NCBI GenBank assembly: GCA_047974805.1
Contig: JBKECS010000004.1
Span: 1 to 64,000 of the forward strand
DNA length: 64,000 nt
Reading direction: 5' to 3'
Source of the DNA: JAJXUB01 sp047974805
Lineage (GTDB): Bacteria > Actinomycetota > Actinomycetes > Actinomycetales > Dermatophilaceae
The notes beneath the pieces are model-generated. The model searched no databases. It worked only from the letters and a program-made list of their open reading frames with translations, and was not told where the DNA came from. Positions within the stretch are counted from its first letter, which is position 1; every line of letters starts with the position of its first letter. The position numbers were made by a program, and so were the translations under genes. Positions 60,315 to 64,000 of the stretch are shown piece by piece.

Positions 60315-60875
60315 ATGGCTCAGCAATTCGAGGAGATCAGCCCGCGTCTTGGCGAGTTCATCGCGCGTCAACCGATGTTCTTCGTCGCCACCGCGGCGCG
60401 CGACGGACGGGTCAACGTCTCCCCCAAGGGGTACGAGAGCTTGCGGGTGCTCGGGCCGAACCGGGTGGTATGGCTCAACCTCACCGGCAGCGGCAACGAA
60501 ACCGCCGGTCATCTGCTGGACTCGCCCCGGATGACGCTGATGTTCTGTTCCTTTCAGCGGCAGCCGCTCATCCTGCGCCTCTACGGCACCGCACGAGCAG
60601 TGCATCGCCGCGATCCGGATTGGGCAGACCTGGCCGGGTTGTTCCCGCCGGACGTGGGCGCCCGCACCGTCTTCGATGTCACGGTCGAGATGGTGCAGAC
60701 TTCGTGCGGGTATGCCGTGCCGCTGATGACCCTCGACGGCGAACGTGACCTGTTGCGGACGTGGTCGGCCAAGAAGGGCGAGGACGGGATCGTCGACTAT
60801 TGGCGCGACAAGAACCAGTCGACCATCGACGGTGCCCCCACCGGGTTGCCGATCGAGCCCAGGTCGGGCCGGTGA
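60315..60875 (+). CDS. Pyridoxamine 5'-phosphate oxidase-like FMN/F420-binding protein
   Basis: 186 aa with GAGAAGGA before the ATG. Split-barrel fold with MFFVATAARDGRVNVSPKG at the N-terminus, VVWLNLTGSGNETAGHLLD and a C-terminal DYWRDKNQSTIDG segment. It resembles the general-stress PNPOx-like proteins that bind flavin or F420, not true PdxH. The substrate is unknown. Confidence 0.88.
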   Translation: MAQQFEEISPRLGEFIARQPMFFVATAARDGRVNVSPKGYESLRVLGPNRVVWLNLTGSGNETAGHLLDSPRMTLMFCSFQRQPLILRLYGTARAVHRRDPDWADLAGLFPPDVGARTVFDVTVEMVQTSCGYAVPLMTLDGERDLLRTWSAKKGEDGIVDYWRDKNQSTIDGAPTGLPIEPRSGR

Positions 60876-60934
60876 GCGAGGGGGCCGAGTGACGCGGGTT
60901 TGTGTCGAGGCGCGCACAGGCATACCGTGAAGTA

Positions 60935-61963
60935 GTGGAAAATAAAACTTCTTTGGGGGCGGCACCACCCATCCTGCAGACCGTCCCGCTGGACTTCCGC
61001 TGGCCCGCACTGAGCCCCTTCCTCTTTTGTGTCCACCACGTCGATCATTACCCGCCCGCCAATGACAGCCTCGGGCCGGACGCCTCGCTGGCCGGGCGCG
61101 ACATCGGCCAGGACTTCGCCGGCATCGACAACTGGCGGATGTATCACGGCGACACCGTGCCCGGCTTCCCGGGGCACCCGCACCGCGGGTTCGAAACCGT
61201 GACCTATGTTCGGCGAGGTCTGATCGATCACGCGGACTCCAAGGGTGCCTCGGCCCGCTACGGCCGCGGCGACGTCCAGTGGTTGACCGCCGGCTCGGGC
61301 GTCCAGCATGCCGAGATGTTCCCGCTGCTGGACCAGGAAGGGCCGAATCCGCTGGAGCTGTTCCAGATCTGGTTGAACCTCCCGGCTGAAGACAAGAGCG
61401 CCGACGCATTCTTCGAGATGTTCTGGGACGGCGACATCCCGCGCGTAACCGCCGAGGGAGTGTCTGTCACCGTCATCGCAGGAGCGTTAGAGGGTCTGAC
61501 CCCGCCCCAGCCGCCACCGCATTCCTGGGCCGCGCGGCCCGACACCGATGTGGCCATCTGGCACATCGTCATGGACCCCGGGTCGACCTGGACCCTGCCC
61601 CCGGCCCGTTTCGAGGATACCGGACGGGTGCTCTACCTCTTCGAGGGCGAGGGCATCGAGATCTCCGGGCAGGGGATATCCGCACGCACCGGTGCCGTGC
61701 TCGACCCCACCCGAGCCGCGACGTTGACCAGCACAGGGCACACCGAGATGCTCATCCTTCAGGGGCGCCCCATCGACGAACCGGTCGCCACCCATGGCCC
61801 CTTCGTCATGAACACCCAGGACGAGATCGTCCAGGCATTCGAGGACTATCGGCGCACCCAGTTCGGCGGATGGCCCTGGGATCGTCCGGATCCCGTTCAT
61901 GGCACGGACCCCGCGCACTTCGCCAGGTACCCCGATGGCACGGTCCGTCGCCCGGGCTTGTGA
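60935..61963 (+). CDS. Pirin family bicupin protein
   Basis: 342 aa from GTG 60935; a GTG at 60902 would add 11 residues. N-terminal pirin cupin with metal-binding His residues in GHPHRGFETVTYV and GSGVQHAEMFPL, and a C-terminal pirin_C domain (LYLFEGEGIEISGQGI). Many bacterial pirins are quercetin-2,3-dioxygenase-like Fe proteins; others act as regulators. It converges with the DUF1971 gene across 27 bp. Confidence 0.92.
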   Translation: MENKTSLGAAPPILQTVPLDFRWPALSPFLFCVHHVDHYPPANDSLGPDASLAGRDIGQDFAGIDNWRMYHGDTVPGFPGHPHRGFETVTYVRRGLIDHADSKGASARYGRGDVQWLTAGSGVQHAEMFPLLDQEGPNPLELFQIWLNLPAEDKSADAFFEMFWDGDIPRVTAEGVSVTVIAGALEGLTPPQPPPHSWAARPDTDVAIWHIVMDPGSTWTLPPARFEDTGRVLYLFEGEGIEISGQGISARTGAVLDPTRAATLTSTGHTEMLILQGRPIDEPVATHGPFVMNTQDEIVQAFEDYRRTQFGGWPWDRPDPVHGTDPAHFARYPDGTVRRPGL

Positions 61964-61990
61964 GGTCGGCCTCGCCCGGACGCGGCTGCG

Positions 61991-62269
61991 TCAGCGGTAG
62001 AAGGCGACCGACATCACCGCAGCGGCGGATGGTTCCACGTGATGCGGCATGTCTGAGCGGATGACGAGTTCGCCACCGGTCGGTACGAGGTGACGATCCC
62101 CGGACTCCTCCTCGACGAAGGTCACCTCCCCGGCATGCACGCGCAGGAGGCCCCACACCCCGCTGGCCACTTGATGGGCCCCGCGGAGCCCGGTCGGAAC
62201 CTGTTCGGCCGTCCAGCGCGGCGTCTCCCGCACCCACTCAACCGACTCAGGTAGCTCCCCGATGCGCAT
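61991..62269 (-). CDS. DUF1971 (TehB/YeaR-like) small cupin-like protein
   Basis: 92 aa from ATG 62269 with GGAGG six bases upstream. It matches the DUF1971 pattern: LPESVEWVRETPRWTAEQV, RGAHQVASGVWGLLRV and a final MPHHVEPSAAAVMSVAFYR, with His residues that could bind a metal. The family includes the N-terminal part of some TehB tellurite-resistance proteins and YeaR. The stop of the preceding gene (62272) lies two bases before the ATG, so the two are coupled. Confidence 0.85.
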   Translation of the reverse strand: MRIGELPESVEWVRETPRWTAEQVPTGLRGAHQVASGVWGLLRVHAGEVTFVEEESGDRHLVPTGGELVIRSDMPHHVEPSAAAVMSVAFYR

Positions 62270-62271
62270 CA

Positions 62272-62685
62272 CTATCCTCCTCGAAGTCGCCGAGCGGGCC
62301 ACCATCGGTGCCACCATCGGCCGATGTGCCCGCCGTCGTCGGACCAACTCAGGATGGCCACGTTGCTCGGCAGCCTGTCCCCGTCGAGCACCAGCCTCGG
62401 ATCGACGCCGTGCTCGACGGCGCGCCGCACTCGGTGGGCGACAGCTTGTGCCGCGAGGTGTCCCGGAGGGTGGTGGACCCCGGTGACGCTTTCGCGGGTA
62501 TCGCGCTCACCAGTGGCGATACCGTCGCGGATGACACCAGCAAGGTCGTCCATGGCGCGGTTCATCTCAGCGCGGCTGCTGTAGGCGGCAACGGTGACGT
62601 GACGCCGCTGGCGGCGCTGCGGATCGTAGCGGTAATGCCGGACGATCCAACGATCCAGACTGTCGTCCTCCGGATCAATCTCCAT
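62272..62685 (-). CDS. Hypothetical protein, 137 aa
   Basis: The ATG at 62685 has AGGAGGG upstream, a strong site, and the frame is closed by TAG just before the DUF1971 ATG. Features: an acidic start (MEIDPEDDSLDRW), YRYDPQRRQRRHVTVAAY, a middle helix, then VTGVHHPPGHLAAQAVAHRV and a Trp-rich basic end (GGHIGRWWHRWWPARR). I do not recognise the family. Good initiation signals and tight coupling argue that it is real. Confidence 0.65.
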   Translation of the reverse strand: MEIDPEDDSLDRWIVRHYRYDPQRRQRRHVTVAAYSSRAEMNRAMDDLAGVIRDGIATGERDTRESVTGVHHPPGHLAAQAVAHRVRRAVEHGVDPRLVLDGDRLPSNVAILSWSDDGGHIGRWWHRWWPARRLRGG

Positions 62686-62780
62686 CGCCCCTCCTGCCGC
62701 CGTATGCCTCTTCCTAACCTACGGGTCCCCACGGGCAATGGGTAGGGGCAGCGGCCGCATGGGGCTGGGACGAGCGGATA

Positions 62781-64000
62781 TCAGGCCCGCAAGGCCTGGG
62801 CGAGCTCGGTGAACTCACCGACGAGGGTGGCCATGTCGGCATCCGTATGCGCCAACGACACCAGCCATTGCTCGTCCAGCCCTGGAGGGGTCAGCACGCC
62901 CCGGTTGACGCCCCACAACCAGGACAGCTCCGCGACCCCGAAGTCGGTGGCTTTGTAGTCCCGATAGTTGCGTACTGGAGTGGGCGACCAGGTGACGCAC
63001 CCCTTGACCCCGAACCCGACCGTATGCGCGGGCAGTTCGAACTGATCGATGACCTCGTCCAGGGCTGACATGGCTCGCACGTTGACGGCTTCGGCAGCAT
63101 CGAGCGCTCCCGGAGTGCAGATCTCGTCGACGGCCGAGGCCGCCGCCATGACCAGCGGGTTGCCGTTGTAGGTGCCGAAGTGCGCCATCCGACCGTCGAC
63201 AACAACTTCCATAGCCTCAGCAGTGCCGCCGAAGGCGGCCAAGGGCAGCCCCCCGCCGATGCTCTTCGCCAACGTGATGAGGTCGGGCTTGACGCCGAGG
63301 CGCTGGGCGGCACCGGCATACCCGGCGGTCAGTCCGGTCTTGACCTCGTCGAAGATCAGGAGCACTCCGTGAGCGTCGCAGGCCGCGCGGACCCCGGCCA
63401 GATACCCGGCGTCAGGCAGAACGATGGAGAGGTTCTCCACCACCGGCTCCATGACGACGGCGGCGATCTGCGAGCCGTGCGCCTGGAGCAGCCCGGTGAG
63501 GTGGTCGAGGTCGTTGTAGGGGGTGACGAAGACGGTCCCCGCCTCGACGTCGAACGGCACCTCCGCAATGGGGTCCTCCGCTGGACCGATGTCCGCCAAC
63601 GCCGGCTTCACCGAAACCTGGAGCGCGTCGTAGCCACCGTGGTAGCCACCCTCGATCTTGACGATCGCCCTTCGCCGAGTCTTGGCGCGGGCGGCCCGGA
63701 CGGCATACATCAGCGATTCGGTACCCGAGTTGGTGAAGCGCAGCATGTCCAGACCGAACCGGGCCTTGAACTTCTCGGCGACGGTGGTGGCCGTCGGCGA
63801 CGGGGTGACGAACAGCGTCCCGGTGTCGGTCAGCGCCTGGGTGACCCGTTCGACGACGATGGGGTTGAGGTGACCGACGAGCATGGCGCCGAAGCCCATC
63901 GACAGGTCGAGCAACTCGCGGCCGTCGACGTCGGTCAGCCAGGCACCGCGCGCGCTGACGATGGAGACCGGGTAGGGATCCCAATGCTGGAACGAACTGG
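62781..64000 (-). CDS. Class III PLP aminotransferase (glutamate-1-semialdehyde aminomutase-like), 5' end off the window
   Basis: At least 406 aa; the frame stays open to the window edge (SSFQHWDPYPVSI and onwards), so the start lies beyond 64000. Class III aminotransferase landmarks: LLDLSMGFGAMLVGH, FTNSGTESLMYAVRAAR, GGYHGGYDALQ, VVMEPVVEN, LIFDEVKTGLTAGYAG, PLP Lys in ITLAKSIGGGLPLAAFGG, and HFGTYNGNPLVMAAA. It resembles HemL-like enzymes, but the genomic context needed to separate haem synthesis from catabolic transaminases is outside the window. Confidence 0.9.
   Translation of the reverse strand, partial: SSFQHWDPYPVSIVSARGAWLTDVDGRELLDLSMGFGAMLVGHLNPIVVERVTQALTDTGTLFVTPSPTATTVAEKFKARFGLDMLRFTNSGTESLMYAVRAARAKTRRRAIVKIEGGYHGGYDALQVSVKPALADIGPAEDPIAEVPFDVEAGTVFVTPYNDLDHLTGLLQAHGSQIAAVVMEPVVENLSIVLPDAGYLAGVRAACDAHGVLLIFDEVKTGLTAGYAGAAQRLGVKPDLITLAKSIGGGLPLAAFGGTAEAMEVVVDGRMAHFGTYNGNPLVMAAASAVDEICTPGALDAAEAVNVRAMSALDEVIDQFELPAHTVGFGVKGCVTWSPTPVRNYRDYKATDFGVAELSWLWGVNRGVLTPPGLDEQWLVSLAHTDADMATLVGEFTELAQALRA

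Noticed and set aside
62781..64000. hemL assignment for the aminotransferase
   Set aside because: The class fits, but the start is missing and no haem-synthesis neighbours are visible, so a specific symbol is not justified.

Overview
The window is high-GC DNA (roughly two thirds G+C by eye) with densely packed, often overlapping genes and many GTG starts. An HspR/HAIR-controlled dnaK operon, an LprG-P55 pair, a GlnX-GlnH-PknG signalling locus and a Nur-type nickel site together point to a Gram-positive actinobacterium. Micrococcales, perhaps an Intrasporangiaceae/Dermatophilaceae relative, is my best guess, made without any database search. No tRNA, rRNA, prophage, transposase gene or cas gene was recognised.

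Layout. 147-13332 (minus strand): one 11-gene operon running LemA, TelA, XpaC-like, CbbX-type AAA+, GlnX, GlnH, a coiled-coil protein, PknG, PP2C phosphatase, VWA protein and FHA protein. Most junctions are 4-base stop/start overlaps. It combines the amino-acid-sensing GlnX-GlnH-PknG pathway with a phosphatase, a phosphothreonine reader and a TelA/VWA/AAA+ stress-type module, and is the best candidate here for an undescribed system. 13385-17032 (minus): an ABC exporter plus histidine kinase and response regulator, in which all four genes carry frameshifts or a stop codon. 17130-18541: pyrE and a divergent exonuclease III gene. 18538-26928 (minus), with a divergent DeoR gene at 27163: a carbohydrate cluster of importer, aldolase, FAD oxidase, degenerate Fe-S partner and two PfkB kinases. 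27941-31522: an MFS gene followed by a P55/LprG-type pair. 31575-34148: clpB with a perfect HAIR operator. 34149-34889: a non-coding stretch bounded by 70-bp inverted repeats.

34890-41021: LytR-CpsA-Psr protein, formate-tetrahydrofolate ligase, two DUF202 membrane proteins, IPP isomerase and a nickel/cobalt permease behind a Nur-like box. 41090-49153: a tetrulose/triose kinase-isomerase pair facing a GntR regulator that is followed by an amino acid-type permease, a HisC-like aminotransferase, an FGGY kinase and a HAD phosphatase. 49229-53303 (minus): dnaK-grpE-dnaJ-hspR. 53480-62685: a frameshifted hydrolase, a SulP transporter, a DUF4396 membrane protein, a 2OG-Fe(II) oxygenase, a YdeI-like protein, a crotonase, a dienelactone hydrolase, a PNPOx-like protein, a pirin, a DUF1971 protein and a small hypothetical. 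62781-64000: a class III aminotransferase cut by the window edge.

Two window-wide signals matter. The heptamer GTATGCC/GGCATAC occurs about once per kb on both strands, inside and outside genes. Indel or nonsense lesions are concentrated in 13.4-17.0 kb, which means either real decay or local sequence error.
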